A stretch of 64,000 bases of DNA from JACJYM01 sp965230495 (GCA_965230495.1 OZ246004.1:1054001-1118000), one strand, 5' to 3'. Positions 36,018-45,452 are shown, numbered from the stretch's first letter. Translations and numbers: made by a program. The notes: generated by a model from the letters alone, not told the origin.

Positions 36018-38285
36018 TTAACTATCCAGTACCTGAAGTTTGGCAAATTTAAGTACAATTCGTTTTTCGGGATTATCCACCATTTCAGAAAATTTAATGG
36101 TAGCTATTTGCCGTTCGTCAATTTTAAGAACCTCCCCTTGTCCAAATTTTAAATGGAGCACTTGATTTCCCTCTTTAATACTGCTAATTGGACTTGCTTT
36201 GAAATCTTTAGGATCTATATTTAAGGATACCGTTTTCGGCTTAAGAGTTTTGAAATTACCTAATACTTTTGGTTGCCCAAAACCTTGATTTGTTTTAGAA
36301 ATACTGATCAATCCATCTATATTGTCATCATTGATTTCTTCTAAGAACCTGGAGGGATCATTGAATCGCATATTTCCGTACTGATATCTGCTATTTGCAT
36401 ATGTCAAGGTCAGATACTCTTCTGCCCTTGTTATTGCTACATAAAATAATCTTCTTTCCTCATCAATTTGATTAGGATCCGAAAGAGACATATAGGAAGG
36501 AAACAAGTTTTCTTCCAGACCCACAACAAAAACGGACCTATATTCCAAGCCTTTTGCAGAGTGTACTGACATTAAAGTAACAGTATCTTGATTTGCTTCA
36601 TCTTGATCTTGATCAGTCATAAGCGAAATATTCTGAAGGAATTGAGACAAAGATTTATCATTACTCAATTCTTCATTGATATCTAAAGTGTCATCCTGAA
36701 CGAAATCTTGAATACCGTCTAACAACGATGTCAGATTCTCAATACGAGCATTACTCTCTAAACTATTTTCAGCTTTTAACTGACCATATATTCCTGATTT
36801 ATTCATAATATATACTGCCGCTTCATATGCATCCACTTCCTTGACCTTAGCCTTGCATTGACGAATTATTTTGACAAATTCGCCGATAGATTTTTTAGAG
36901 CGAGTATTTAGATCGATACTATTAATTACTTCCCACATACTCATGTCATTATCCTCTGCCAATCTAGTGATTTCCTCAGTAGCAGTTTTCCCTATTCCTC
37001 TTCGTGGATAGTTAATTACTCTTTTAAATGCTTCATCATCTTTGTCATTGACTACTAATCTGATATAAGCAAGTAAATCTTTTACCTCCTTACGCTGATA
37101 GAAAGAAAGACCTCCATAGACCCTATAAGGAATATTGAACCTTCTTAAATTTTCTTCAAATACTCTAGATTGGGCATTGGTACGGTATAAAATTGCGATA
37201 TCATTATTTGAAAGATTGAACCGATTTTTTTGTTCGATTATTGAATCTGCTACCCTCTTACCTTCTTCATTATCTGTAGAAGCCTTAATAAGCTTTATCT
37301 TATTTCCCTCGTTCTTATCTGTCCATATTTTCTTCTTAATTTGCTTTTTGTTGTAAGTAATTACTTCATTGGCAGCATTGACAATATAATTGGTAGAACG
37401 GTAATTTTGCTCCAATTTGAACACCTGTACATTAGGGTAATCATTCTCAAACATTAAAATATTCTCAATGGTAGCCCCTCTAAAAGAATATATACTTTGA
37501 GCATCATCTCCTACAATGCATATATTTCTAGGACTATCTACATATTCAACCAAAAGTTTTAGTATCTCGTATTGTAAGAAATTAGTATCCTGAAACTCAT
37601 CCACTAACAGATACTTGAATTGATTTTGATACTTCGATCTTATATTATCCGGATTCTGATATAGAAGTTTAAACATCTGAAGGAGAAGGTCGTCAAAGTC
37701 CATCGCTCCCGCTTTTTCACATTTCTTAGCATACTTTTCATAAATGGTATGAATATGAGGCCTGTTATTCATTCGGTCGTAAGCCATTAAATCCTCGTTA
37801 ACGGCATACGCTTTAGGAGTGATTAAATTACTTTTCGCAGCGGAAATCCTAGATTTTACAACTCCGGGAGCGTAGACCTTTTTATCTAATTTTAAAGATT
37901 GAACTACTTCCTTTATTACGCTTTTTGTGTCATCTGTGTCGTATATCGTAAAATCATTAGGATATCCAATTCTATGAGCTTCAACACGTAATATTCTTGC
38001 GAATATAGAGTGAAATGTTCCAGCCCATATCTTATGTGCTACGGGGCCTACTACCCTTTCTATTCTCTCTTTCATTTCACGGGCAGCCTTATTTGTAAAA
38101 GTCAGGGTAAGAATTTGCCCGGGATGCACACCTTGGTTAATCAGGTGAGCTATACGGTAGGTTAAAACTCTCGTCTTACCAGAACCTGGACCGGCTATTA
38201 CCATTACGGGGCCTTCTGTGGCTTCAACTGCATTTCTTTGAATTTCGTTTAACTCGTTTAGGTATGAAAAGGCTACTTGTTGCAT
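36018..38285 (-). CDS. UvrD/PcrA-family 3'-5' DNA helicase
   Basis: A 755-residue superfamily 1A helicase. Motifs: NEIQRNAVEATEGPVMVIAGPGSGKTR (Q motif and Walker A, given here only in part: AGPGSGKTR), DEFQDTN (Walker B), VGDDAQSIYSFRG, QNYRST, and VHSAKGLEYR, plus VAITRAEE. The C-terminal tail with a KFGQGEVLKID Tudor-like element binds RNA polymerase in PcrA. It unwinds DNA in repair and during plasmid or phage replication. The order of motifs and length favour PcrA/UvrD over Rep. Confidence 0.93.
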   Translation of the reverse strand: MQQVAFSYLNELNEIQRNAVEATEGPVMVIAGPGSGKTRVLTYRIAHLINQGVHPGQILTLTFTNKAAREMKERIERVVGPVAHKIWAGTFHSIFARILRVEAHRIGYPNDFTIYDTDDTKSVIKEVVQSLKLDKKVYAPGVVKSRISAAKSNLITPKAYAVNEDLMAYDRMNNRPHIHTIYEKYAKKCEKAGAMDFDDLLLQMFKLLYQNPDNIRSKYQNQFKYLLVDEFQDTNFLQYEILKLLVEYVDSPRNICIVGDDAQSIYSFRGATIENILMFENDYPNVQVFKLEQNYRSTNYIVNAANEVITYNKKQIKKKIWTDKNEGNKIKLIKASTDNEEGKRVADSIIEQKNRFNLSNNDIAILYRTNAQSRVFEENLRRFNIPYRVYGGLSFYQRKEVKDLLAYIRLVVNDKDDEAFKRVINYPRRGIGKTATEEITRLAEDNDMSMWEVINSIDLNTRSKKSIGEFVKIIRQCKAKVKEVDAYEAAVYIMNKSGIYGQLKAENSLESNARIENLTSLLDGIQDFVQDDTLDINEELSNDKSLSQFLQNISLMTDQDQDEANQDTVTLMSVHSAKGLEYRSVFVVGLEENLFPSYMSLSDPNQIDEERRLFYVAITRAEEYLTLTYANSRYQYGNMRFNDPSRFLEEINDDNIDGLISISKTNQGFGQPKVLGNFKTLKPKTVSLNIDPKDFKASPISSIKEGNQVLHLKFGQGEVLKIDERQIATIKFSEMVDNPEKRIVLKFAKLQVLDS

Positions 38286-38339
38286 AACTACAAAGATGGC
38301 AAATATTTATTTATTTTATATATGATTAATGACAATCTA

Positions 38340-38954
38340 TTAAAGAAAACTCACTATTGCGGCTCCAATAAAAATAAGACCTATGGTTCTCAAAAATTTA
38401 GCAAGTTTACCGGTGACCTCTATTCCCAGACCTGTAAAATTTTGATTACTGGATACTTCTCCTGACAATCCACCAGGTACAAATCGAAAGGTCTTATCAG
38501 TATAAGACATATTTCTTAAAGTGATTTTAAATGCTGAATTTAATCTATATGAAAACTCAAAAGAATAACCTTTTATTGGGTCACTTCTGCTTTCAAAAAT
38601 AGGACCTATACCAATATCATATTGTTTATCATCGTTGAAAAGACTATAACGTATTCTCGCACCCAGTACGCCATCTCCGTCATTGGCAAGGACTTCTCCA
38701 AAAAGTATGACTCCCAAAGCTGATTTTTCACTTATAAAGCCTTGGGCTCCCAAGTTAACTCCTAAGTTTATAGGATAGTATTCGTTCGTCACTCCATTAT
38801 TATATTTATTAGTATGATACACTCCAAAAGTCGAGCTTAATTCAAATGGATATATAGCTTTTCCTTTCCTGTTATCTGGCTCTTGAGCCATAAGATCTGA
38901 GGTAGTCAGCAGCAATATGAATATATATACATATCTAATCAATGGTTCTTTCAC
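38340..38954 (-). CDS. Hypothetical outer-membrane beta-barrel-like protein
   Basis: A 204-residue protein with a signal peptide ending near LMAQ (residue 24). The mature part consists of alternating beta strands with aromatic belts (GVYHTNKY, YSFEFSYRLNSAFKITL) and Gly-rich turns, suggesting a small outer-membrane barrel. The last 20 residues are hydrophobic (LRTIGLIFIGAAIVSFL), unusual for a barrel and possibly a membrane anchor. No family was recognised. Confidence 0.6.
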   Translation of the reverse strand: MKEPLIRYVYIFILLLTTSDLMAQEPDNRKGKAIYPFELSSTFGVYHTNKYNNGVTNEYYPINLGVNLGAQGFISEKSALGVILFGEVLANDGDGVLGARIRYSLFNDDKQYDIGIGPIFESRSDPIKGYSFEFSYRLNSAFKITLRNMSYTDKTFRFVPGGLSGEVSSNQNFTGLGIEVTGKLAKFLRTIGLIFIGAAIVSFL

Positions 38955-39013
38955 GTACGAATAAGTTATTTAATAGTTTAAAAGAAGTACTAAACACTAT
39001 ATATTAACCTACT

Positions 39014-39736
39014 TTAATCTTGTAATAGTCTTTTGTACATTTTTATAACGTTGCTAATACCAAAATATAGTGCATCGGATATCAAGGCATGACCAATTGA
39101 TACTTCTTTCAGACCAATCATCTCACTGCTAAAGAAAGATAAATTTTCCAGGTTTAGATCGTGTCCAGCGTTCAAACCAAGTCCCAGTTCAAAAGCTTTT
39201 TTTGAAGTTTTTATATAATTGAATATTGCCTCTTGCTTGTCTTTTTTATAGTTATGGGCATAATGACCAGTATATAGTTCAATTCTATCCGCTCCAACCT
39301 CTATGGCCTGATAGCATGCTTCTTCATGCGGTTCAGCAAAGAGACTCACTCGTATTCCAAAAGATTTTAAATCTTCTATTATCTCAGTTAAAAACATACT
39401 ATTTTCGTCGATTTTCCACCCTTCATTTGAGGTCAGTACACCAGGAGGATCGGGTACTAGTGTCGCTTGATGTGGTTTTACATCTTTTATGATTTCAAGA
39501 AACTTTTGACTTGGATATCCTTCAATATTAAACTCTGTAGTAACAATGTCCTTTAAGGCTGGTAAGTCATCATATCTAACATGTCTTTCATCGGGGCGAG
39601 GGTGAACTGTAATTCCGTCCGCACCAAACTCTTCACAATCTTTGGCAAATGTTATAAGGTCCGGAATATTGGACCCACGAGAATTTCTTATTAGAGCAAC
39701 TTTGTTAATATTAACGCTTAATTTTGTTTTACTCAT
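39014..39736 (-). CDS. pdxJ: Pyridoxine 5'-phosphate synthase
   Basis: A TIM-barrel enzyme of about 240 residues. Conserved segments: LSVNINKVALIRNSRGS at the N-terminus, GADGITVHPRPDERH, the GADRIELYTGHYA motif and GLGLNAGHDLN. It joins deoxyxylulose 5-phosphate and 3-amino-2-oxopropyl phosphate into pyridoxine 5'-phosphate. ATG 39736 gives the usual MSKTKLSVNINK start; upstream ATG 39742 and TTG 39751 are alternatives. It is divergent from the CPBP protease gene with only 15 bp between start codons. Confidence 0.94.
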   Translation of the reverse strand: MSKTKLSVNINKVALIRNSRGSNIPDLITFAKDCEEFGADGITVHPRPDERHVRYDDLPALKDIVTTEFNIEGYPSQKFLEIIKDVKPHQATLVPDPPGVLTSNEGWKIDENSMFLTEIIEDLKSFGIRVSLFAEPHEEACYQAIEVGADRIELYTGHYAHNYKKDKQEAIFNYIKTSKKAFELGLGLNAGHDLNLENLSFFSSEMIGLKEVSIGHALISDALYFGISNVIKMYKRLLQD

Positions 39737-39751
39737 GGACATTAGATTCAA

Positions 39752-40633
39752 ATGATTAAAAAAACAATATTACTGATTTCCTCTGTCTTAATTTGTATGA
39801 TACTTGGGAATAGTATTACATATTTATATTTAGTAGCCCAAGGTATTGAGATAAATGTTGAAGACTTCTCAAATCTTGAAGAATTAGTACGATCAAATCA
39901 TTTGTCCGTTAATGGACTGAAAGTAATGTTATTGATTAATAGTCTAATTACTTTCGTCGGAGGAGCTTACCTATTCTTAAAGCTAAATCGTATTAAAGAT
40001 ATTAGGGGTTATTTAGGACTACAAAAAGAAGTAGGTATAATACATTTGGTTTTGATGTTTGGCTTGTTGTATACCTCATTACCTCTAGCTTCTGCATTAG
40101 GAATGTTGTCTTCCAAAATTTCCTTTCCGGAATGGATGAATTCGATGGATACGGATTCGATTAATACATTATCTTTTCTTCTGGAAATGGACAGTCCCCT
40201 TGATTTTATAATTACGCTTTTATTGGTTTCTATAGTAGCAGGATTTGGTGAAGAACTGATTTTTAGAGGAATTATTCAAAGAGAACTTCAGTCAATAATA
40301 ATGCCATCATGGATTGCAATTATAGTAACCGCTTTTTTATTCAGTGCCATACATCTTCAGCCTACAGCATTTTTAACAAAATTTGTTATTGGACTAGTCT
40401 TGGGATATGTCTACTGGCTAAGTGGCAATCTTTGGTACTCTATTTTTTTACATACTATAAATAATGGACTCCCTCTTCTATTGCTTTATCTAAATCCCGT
40501 TGGGTTAGGAAAGGAAATAGATAAAAGTGCTGAAATGCCAATCCCTTGGGGCGGAGTAATGATTTCAACAATATTAGCCATATATATTACCTTTATGCTG
40601 TACAAAAAAATCAAAATTGAACGAAAAGCTTAA
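39752..40633 (+). CDS. CPBP-family intramembrane metalloprotease
   Basis: A 293-residue polytopic protein with about eight hydrophobic segments. The CPBP (Abi/CAAX protease) motifs are GFGEELIFRG (EExxxR), FSAIHLQP and HTINN, whose Glu and His residues would bind the catalytic metal inside the membrane. Targets are unknown. The gene overlaps cdsA by 17 bp and is coupled to it, suggesting a link to membrane lipid synthesis. It starts 15 bp from divergent pdxJ. Confidence 0.87.
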   Translation: MIKKTILLISSVLICMILGNSITYLYLVAQGIEINVEDFSNLEELVRSNHLSVNGLKVMLLINSLITFVGGAYLFLKLNRIKDIRGYLGLQKEVGIIHLVLMFGLLYTSLPLASALGMLSSKISFPEWMNSMDTDSINTLSFLLEMDSPLDFIITLLLVSIVAGFGEELIFRGIIQRELQSIIMPSWIAIIVTAFLFSAIHLQPTAFLTKFVIGLVLGYVYWLSGNLWYSIFLHTINNGLPLLLLYLNPVGLGKEIDKSAEMPIPWGGVMISTILAIYITFMLYKKIKIERKA

Positions 40634-41423
40634 GCAAAGGACCAAAACAGGTGTAGTATTTGGCATCGTGGTATTAAGTCTGGTATGTATAAGTCCTAAA
40701 ACTGCTATCCTTTTTCTTATTCTTGTTGGTGGATTGGCTGGTGGAGAATTTTTACGGATCAATAACGAAAAGGAAAACACTCTGCCCTATTATTTACTAT
40801 CTATTGGAATGGTATGTTTAAGTTGGTGGTTACTTAATATGATTCCCGAAACGATGGCCAAAAATCTGGTTTTAGTAAGCGTAGTTATCAATCTAATATT
40901 AGTACTTAGCTTATATACTAAAATATCCATATTCAGGATTGCTAAAGGTTTTCTCATCCATGTATTATATATATCCCTTCCTATATCATTAATGGCCTGG
41001 CATCTCCAAAAAATGGATCAATGGTTTCCGTCGAATAACATTATATTGGTCATTTTATTATTAATATGGTCTAGCGATTCTTTTGCTTATTTAATTGGTT
41101 CTAAAATTGGTAAGACAAAATTATTTGAGCGAATTAGCCCTAATAAAACTTGGGAAGGATTTGGTGGAGCTGGGGTATGTACATTGTTATTGGCTTTTGC
41201 TATTTCCGGGTTATTTGATTTTTCAACGGTATTTCTTTTGTGGTCGGCTTTAATCTGTTGGGTATTTGGCACCTATGGTGATCTATATCAATCATCGGTT
41301 AAAAGGTTTTATAAAATAAAAGATTCGGGAGATATTCTTCCCGGACATGGTGGATTTTACGATAGATTCGATAGTTTTATTTTCGTTCTACCTTTTATTT
41401 TACTTCTTGTCTACTATCTATAA
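40617..41423 (+). CDS. cdsA: Phosphatidate cytidylyltransferase
   Basis: A 268-residue membrane enzyme with about seven to eight hydrophobic segments. The family signature is complete near the C-terminus: SSVKRFYKIKDSGDILPG then HGGFYDRFDS. It makes CDP-diacylglycerol from phosphatidic acid and CTP. TTG 40617 appears to be the start, inside the end of the protease gene. A perfect palindrome overlaps the stop codon region. Confidence 0.95.
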   Translation: MNEKLKQRTKTGVVFGIVVLSLVCISPKTAILFLILVGGLAGGEFLRINNEKENTLPYYLLSIGMVCLSWWLLNMIPETMAKNLVLVSVVINLILVLSLYTKISIFRIAKGFLIHVLYISLPISLMAWHLQKMDQWFPSNNIILVILLLIWSSDSFAYLIGSKIGKTKLFERISPNKTWEGFGGAGVCTLLLAFAISGLFDFSTVFLLWSALICWVFGTYGDLYQSSVKRFYKIKDSGDILPGHGGFYDRFDSFIFVLPFILLLVYYL

Positions 41424-41477
41424 AGGATTAATCCTTTAGGACCGAAAATGCTTAATACTTGTTTAATTTAGTATTAA
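41422..41477. repeat. Two inverted repeats between convergent cdsA and ubiA-like genes
   Basis: AAAGGATTAATCCTTT at 41422-41437 is a perfect 16-bp palindrome overlapping the end of cdsA. TTAATACT (41452-41459) pairs with AGTATTAA (41470-41477). Together they fill the gap between convergent genes and may act as a weak bidirectional terminator. Confidence 0.45.
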
Positions 41478-41481
41478 AAGA

Positions 41482-42342
41482 TTACAGACTCACGAAAGCG
41501 AGAATATAAAAAACTCCATAGATTATACTTGCGAATCCATTTGTAGTAAAGAAAGCTCTATCTACCCTACTTAGGTCATTTTCCTTTACTAATGTATGTT
41601 GATATACTAACATTCCAAGAAAAACACTAAGCCCAACATATGGCAGATTTAGAGAGAATTGGGTGGCCGTTTTATAGGTAGCGTAGCTCAATAAACCAGC
41701 ACATATTAGGTGAAATATTTTGGAAATATTAAGAGATCTCTTTCTTCCAAATCGTACAGGTATAGAATGTAACAAATGATTTCTATCAAAATCTTCATCT
41801 TGCAATGCATAAATGATATCAAAACCCGATACCCAAAATAAAACTGCCAGGCCAAAAAATATGGGAACCCAGTTAAAGCTAGGATTTACGGCCAGAAAGG
41901 CACCAATTGGTGCCAGTGCCAAACCAACCCCTAAGATAAGGTGGCATAATACAGTAAACCGCTTGGTATAGGAATAACCGAGTATAACAAACAGAGCGAC
42001 AGGACTAAGAAAAAAACAAAGATTATTAATAAAGTAAGTAGTAATAATAAAAGCTGCACTATTAAAAAAGACAAAAGAAAGAGCTTTACTTTTCGAAATC
42101 TTTCCTGAAGGAATTTCTCTGGTAACGGTACGATGATTTTTGATATCAATGTCAGTATCTAAAAACCTATTAAAACCCATAGCTGCACTTCGGGCGAAAA
42201 CCATGCAAAGGACAACCAACGTAAGCAGTTTAATGTCGAAGGCAATACCACCGGAATATAAACCGTAGATATAACCCACCATGGCAAAAGGAAGTGCAAA
42301 AATTGTGTGGCTAAAAGCAATTAAGCGAAAGTAATCTTTCAT
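41482..42342 (-). CDS. UbiA/MqnP-like polyprenyltransferase
   Basis: A 286-residue UbiA-family membrane protein of about eight helices. The two Asp-rich motifs are NRFLDTDID (about residues 58-66) and DEDFDRNH (about 178-185). Sequence style (start FRLIAFSHTIFALPFAM) is that of the 'UbiA-other' group, whose members prenylate 4-hydroxybenzoate-like rings or, as MqnP, the futalosine-pathway intermediate of menaquinone. Which pathway it serves cannot be told from this window. It lies downstream of the DUF1573 gene but after a strong terminator. Confidence 0.8.
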   Translation of the reverse strand: MKDYFRLIAFSHTIFALPFAMVGYIYGLYSGGIAFDIKLLTLVVLCMVFARSAAMGFNRFLDTDIDIKNHRTVTREIPSGKISKSKALSFVFFNSAAFIITTYFINNLCFFLSPVALFVILGYSYTKRFTVLCHLILGVGLALAPIGAFLAVNPSFNWVPIFFGLAVLFWVSGFDIIYALQDEDFDRNHLLHSIPVRFGRKRSLNISKIFHLICAGLLSYATYKTATQFSLNLPYVGLSVFLGMLVYQHTLVKENDLSRVDRAFFTTNGFASIIYGVFYILAFVSL

Positions 42343-42373
42343 TAATATGGGATTATTATTCTAAGCTAAATAT

Positions 42374-42406
42374 AAAAAAGGCTGTCACATTGCAACAGCC
42401 TTTTTT
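42374..42406. terminator. Strong intrinsic terminator
   Basis: AAAAAAGGCTGT (42374-42385) pairs perfectly with ACAGCCTTTTTT (42395-42406) around a 9-base loop. It lies 22 bp after the DUF1573 stop on the minus strand. A and T runs on both sides allow it to work in both directions. Confidence 0.9.
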
Positions 42407-42427
42407 AGCAAATATTATCTTTTAAAA

Positions 42428-42967
42428 TTAAGATGCTGGAGTAGCAGGCTTAACTGTAGAAGGATCTTTATCTACTTTTCCTTTTATTCTTAGTGTAGTG
42501 TTTTGAGGATCAGTGTTAGCAGTAATAGTTACAGTCTTAGTTTGTAATCCACCACCAACTTTTCCTTTGTTCTTAGAGTCAAAAACAACTTTGATCTCAC
42601 CTTTTCCACCTGGAGCAATTGCTTCTCTTGGCCACTCAGGAACAGTACATCCACAACTTCCTTTAGCATTAGAGATCACCAATGGCTCATCACCAGTGTT
42701 TGTAAACTTATAGATATGCTCAACTTTTTCACCTTCCATTACCATACCGAAGTCATACTCAGTTTCATCAAATGTAAGTGTTGTTAAAGGACCTACTGGT
42801 ACATCTGGAGTAGCAGGTTTAGCTGGAGTGGCAGTAGTTTCAGTTGTAGCTGTAGTAGCCAAGCTTTCTTTAGCTTCATCAGCCTTTGCAGAACCATCGT
42901 TCTTACAAGATGTCATAGATACTAATGCAACCAAAGCGATAAGAGAAAGTAACTTAAAAATTTTCAT
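42428..42967 (-). CDS. DUF1573 lipoprotein
   Basis: A 179-residue lipoprotein: signal peptide with lipobox VSMTSC, an Ala/Thr/Pro-rich linker (about residues 25-65) and an ASPM-SPD-2-Hydin/DUF1573 immunoglobulin-like domain. The domain has YDFGMVMEGEKVEH, FTNTGDEPLVI and the conserved SCGCTVPEWP motif. The family is periplasmic or surface-bound and of unknown function, abundant in Bacteroidota. A -7-like box lies at 43021-43028, and a strong terminator follows, so it is probably transcribed alone, perhaps at high level. Confidence 0.9.
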   Translation of the reverse strand: MKIFKLLSLIALVALVSMTSCKNDGSAKADEAKESLATTATTETTATPAKPATPDVPVGPLTTLTFDETEYDFGMVMEGEKVEHIYKFTNTGDEPLVISNAKGSCGCTVPEWPREAIAPGGKGEIKVVFDSKNKGKVGGGLQTKTVTITANTDPQNTTLRIKGKVDKDPSTVKPATPAS

Positions 42968-43020
42968 TGTAATTATTTTTAAAAATTTAGATTCGAAATA
43001 AAATTCATTAATTATGTCAA

Positions 43021-43028
43021 CAAATATA
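43021..43028 (-). promoter_or_regulatory. Predicted -7 box for the DUF1573 gene
   Basis: TATATTTG on the minus strand matches the Bacteroidota -7 consensus TAnnTTTG. Transcription would begin about 47 bases before the DUF1573 start codon. The -33 box is weak (TTTA-like), so confidence is moderate. Confidence 0.45.
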
Positions 43029-43102
43029 TAGTGAGTTCAAAGTCATATTAAACCATCTTTTAATGCTTAACAACTTGTTAACACTGATTTTGTTAATGTT
43101 GA

Positions 43103-44716
43103 TTAAAGATTGTTAATCCAGTTCTGAAATTGATCTAAAGGCCTGGAATTAAGTACGTTTTCAACCGTGAGTCCTCCCTTACGAGCACAGTTTACACCCC
43201 ATCTGATGAATTCAATTTGGTCTTTACTATGTGCATCAGGATTAATACTTATTAGCACTTCCTTTTGAAGACAATATTCTAACCATTTGTAATCGATATC
43301 CAGTCTGTGTGGATTCGCATTGATCTCAATACATACATTATTATGAGCACAAGCGTCAATGACTCTCTTATGGTCGATAGGATATCCCTCTCTACTCAAT
43401 AACAATCTTCCTGTAGGGTGTCCCAACATATGCATATATTTATTCTCAATAGCAGTAATAAGTCTATGTGTCGCTTTTTCCTTATCCATATTTAAGTTTG
43501 AATGAATTGATCCTATGATCATGTCAAACCCTTTGAGAATTTCGTCAGGATAATCAAGAGTACCATTATTTAGAATATCTGATTCTATTGACTTGAATAT
43601 TTTTATTCCCGGTTGTTGAGAATTAAGTTCTTCTATTTCCCGCCATTGCATCAAAACCCGTTCTTCAGAAAGACCGTTGGCATATACGGCTGTTTTGCTA
43701 TGATCGGTAATAACGATGTACTCATAGCCTTTTGTTAAAGCAGCCAATGCCATTTCTTCTACAGAATGAAGTCCGTCGCTATAAGTAGTATGGCAGTGCA
43801 CAACTCCCTTAATGTCATCATCGGATATAAGATTTACTGTCTTATTTCGGAATTGATCTATCGCCCTGGCATTTATTCTTCTTTCCGTCGGAATAAAGGT
43901 CGTACCAAGCTCTTCAAATAAAACTTTATCATTTGTAATAGTTTCGCTTAGCTCCATGTTTTCTAGGAATTCGTCTTCCATAGAGCCCAGAAGTTTTTGC
44001 CTTCCGAATCCTGAAATATCTGTATAAATAACATTGACCGGAATATCTTTATAAAGGAGTAGATTATTATCGTTATCCGCATCAATCTGACCAAGTAGTG
44101 CACCCAGCTCTATGGTCGATAATAAATCTATATTCTCCACTATTGGATTTTTTAGGGCTATGTCTCCGATAAATGAAAACTTGGCGTCTGGAAAATTGTG
44201 TTGTAAGGATAACAATAATTCTGTACAGATATCATATACATTAGAAAGTAGAAATTTACCTTTGGAATTCAGATAATAGGTCAATTGGCTAATAAGCTTT
44301 TCCTGTGTCTTACTACCAAAACCTTTTAACTCTATAAGTCTGTTCTCTTGACAAGCATAAAGCAATTCTCCTGGCGATGCTACATCCAGATCACGCCAAA
44401 CTGTTCTTACCTTACTAGGACCTATTCCTTTGATGCCTAATAATTCTATAACACCTTCCGGAGTAACAACTTTAAGTTCTTCAAGCTCCTTTAGTGTTCC
44501 TGTTTCTAACAGTTGTCTTATTTTCAAAACCATAGATTTTCCTACACCTGGCACCTGCGATAACTCATCGTCCGAAATAGTATCTAGTGATTCTTCCAGT
44601 TTTTTGAGGGAATTATAAGCATTCTGGTATGAACGTATTTTGAACTTATTCTTTTCGTGTAAGTCCATTAATTTTCCAGTCAGATTTATTGAAGCGGCTA
44701 TTTCCTTATTAGTCAT
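43103..44716 (-). CDS. PolX-like protein: HhH and decayed polymerase domain with intact PHP domain
   Basis: A 537-residue protein laid out like bacterial PolX: an N-terminal helix-hairpin-helix region (PGVGKSM at 56-62, IKGIGPSKV at 95-103), a nucleotidyltransferase-like region (about 155-300) and a C-terminal PHP domain (about 303-520). The PHP metal ligands are present (HCHTTYSDG at 307-315, TDHS, GSIHS, GHPTGR, NPDAH). In the polymerase region two of three catalytic Asp appear lost: the GDIDL motif is ENIDL (Asn195, Asp197) and the third Asp is Asn228 (VNVIY). It may be an exonuclease or phosphatase rather than a polymerase. A palindromic TTAACAA/TTGTTAA lies just after the stop. Confidence 0.82.
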   Translation of the reverse strand: MTNKEIAASINLTGKLMDLHEKNKFKIRSYQNAYNSLKKLEESLDTISDDELSQVPGVGKSMVLKIRQLLETGTLKELEELKVVTPEGVIELLGIKGIGPSKVRTVWRDLDVASPGELLYACQENRLIELKGFGSKTQEKLISQLTYYLNSKGKFLLSNVYDICTELLLSLQHNFPDAKFSFIGDIALKNPIVENIDLLSTIELGALLGQIDADNDNNLLLYKDIPVNVIYTDISGFGRQKLLGSMEDEFLENMELSETITNDKVLFEELGTTFIPTERRINARAIDQFRNKTVNLISDDDIKGVVHCHTTYSDGLHSVEEMALAALTKGYEYIVITDHSKTAVYANGLSEERVLMQWREIEELNSQQPGIKIFKSIESDILNNGTLDYPDEILKGFDMIIGSIHSNLNMDKEKATHRLITAIENKYMHMLGHPTGRLLLSREGYPIDHKRVIDACAHNNVCIEINANPHRLDIDYKWLEYCLQKEVLISINPDAHSKDQIEFIRWGVNCARKGGLTVENVLNSRPLDQFQNWINNL

Positions 44717-44799
44717 ATTAAATTTATATACTATATATATTGCAAATATTAAACTTTAAGCCTAATTTTGTTAGCTTTTAAACTAAAATCTTATTTCTC

Positions 44800-45381
44800 G
44801 TGAAACAAGTAAAACTTTTAGGTTATTTGAGTTTTTCTGTCTTTTTTGTTTTTTTATTTTCATGTAATTCGGGCTCAGCTCCGGTGAAGTCAAATCTAGA
44901 AGGTTACCAAATAGAAGATATAGGTAATGGAATACAATATGCTGTAAAAAAATCTAGTGATGGCAGTATAGCAGAAGATGGCTATCTGGTAAATGGGGCA
45001 AAAACTGGTTCTTGGACTACGTATTATGAAGATGGTAAACCAAAGAATATTTATAATTATTTAAATGGCAAATTATATGGCAGATATATGGAATTTTCTA
45101 ACAGATGCCAATTAAGCGTATTTGCTGGATATGAGAATGATCAATTTCATGGCACATATTCTAAGTTTAAATTTGGAAGGCCATTGCAAGAAACCACCTA
45201 TGTAAATGGACAAATTGATGGTTATCACAAGGAATATGGCAGTGATGGTAAAATTCAAAAAGAAATGAAATTTAAATCAGGAAAACAACATGGGAAAATG
45301 AGGTTTTTCGATACGGAAGGGAATGTTACCATCGAATATGACTATGAAAATGGCGAAAAAGTTGGTGGTGGAATGAAATAA
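44800..45381 (+). CDS. MORN/YwqK-repeat lipoprotein
   Basis: A 193-residue lipoprotein starting at GTG 44800, with signal peptide and lipobox FLFSC before NSGS. The mature part holds about five MORN-like repeats of the form G..V.G.K.G.W..YY.DG (e.g. GSWTTYYEDGKPK, GQIDGYHKEYGSDGK). These are common in Bacteroidota as 'YwqK antitoxin-like' proteins, but no toxin gene is adjacent, so a toxin-antitoxin role is not supported here. It precedes the TPR gene by 71 bp. Confidence 0.8.
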   Translation: MKQVKLLGYLSFSVFFVFLFSCNSGSAPVKSNLEGYQIEDIGNGIQYAVKKSSDGSIAEDGYLVNGAKTGSWTTYYEDGKPKNIYNYLNGKLYGRYMEFSNRCQLSVFAGYENDQFHGTYSKFKFGRPLQETTYVNGQIDGYHKEYGSDGKIQKEMKFKSGKQHGKMRFFDTEGNVTIEYDYENGEKVGGGMK

Positions 45382-45392
45382 TGACATTATCG

Positions 45393-45424
45393 TTGAGATT
45401 AGATTGAAATAATAATTAGTTTTG
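45393..45424 (+). promoter_or_regulatory. Predicted Bacteroidota-type promoter for the TPR gene
   Basis: TTG at 45393-45395, a 21-bp spacer and TAGTTTTG at 45417-45424 match the phylum's -33/-7 pattern. The start point would be near 45430, about 23 bases before the ATG at 45453. Confidence 0.5.
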
Positions 45425-45452
45425 CACGAATTTTTGAATAAGGATATATATA

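Noticed and set aside
44800..45381. Toxin-antitoxin role for the YwqK/MORN-like lipoprotein
   Set aside because: No toxin-like gene is adjacent, and MORN-repeat lipoproteins of this type are common without toxins.
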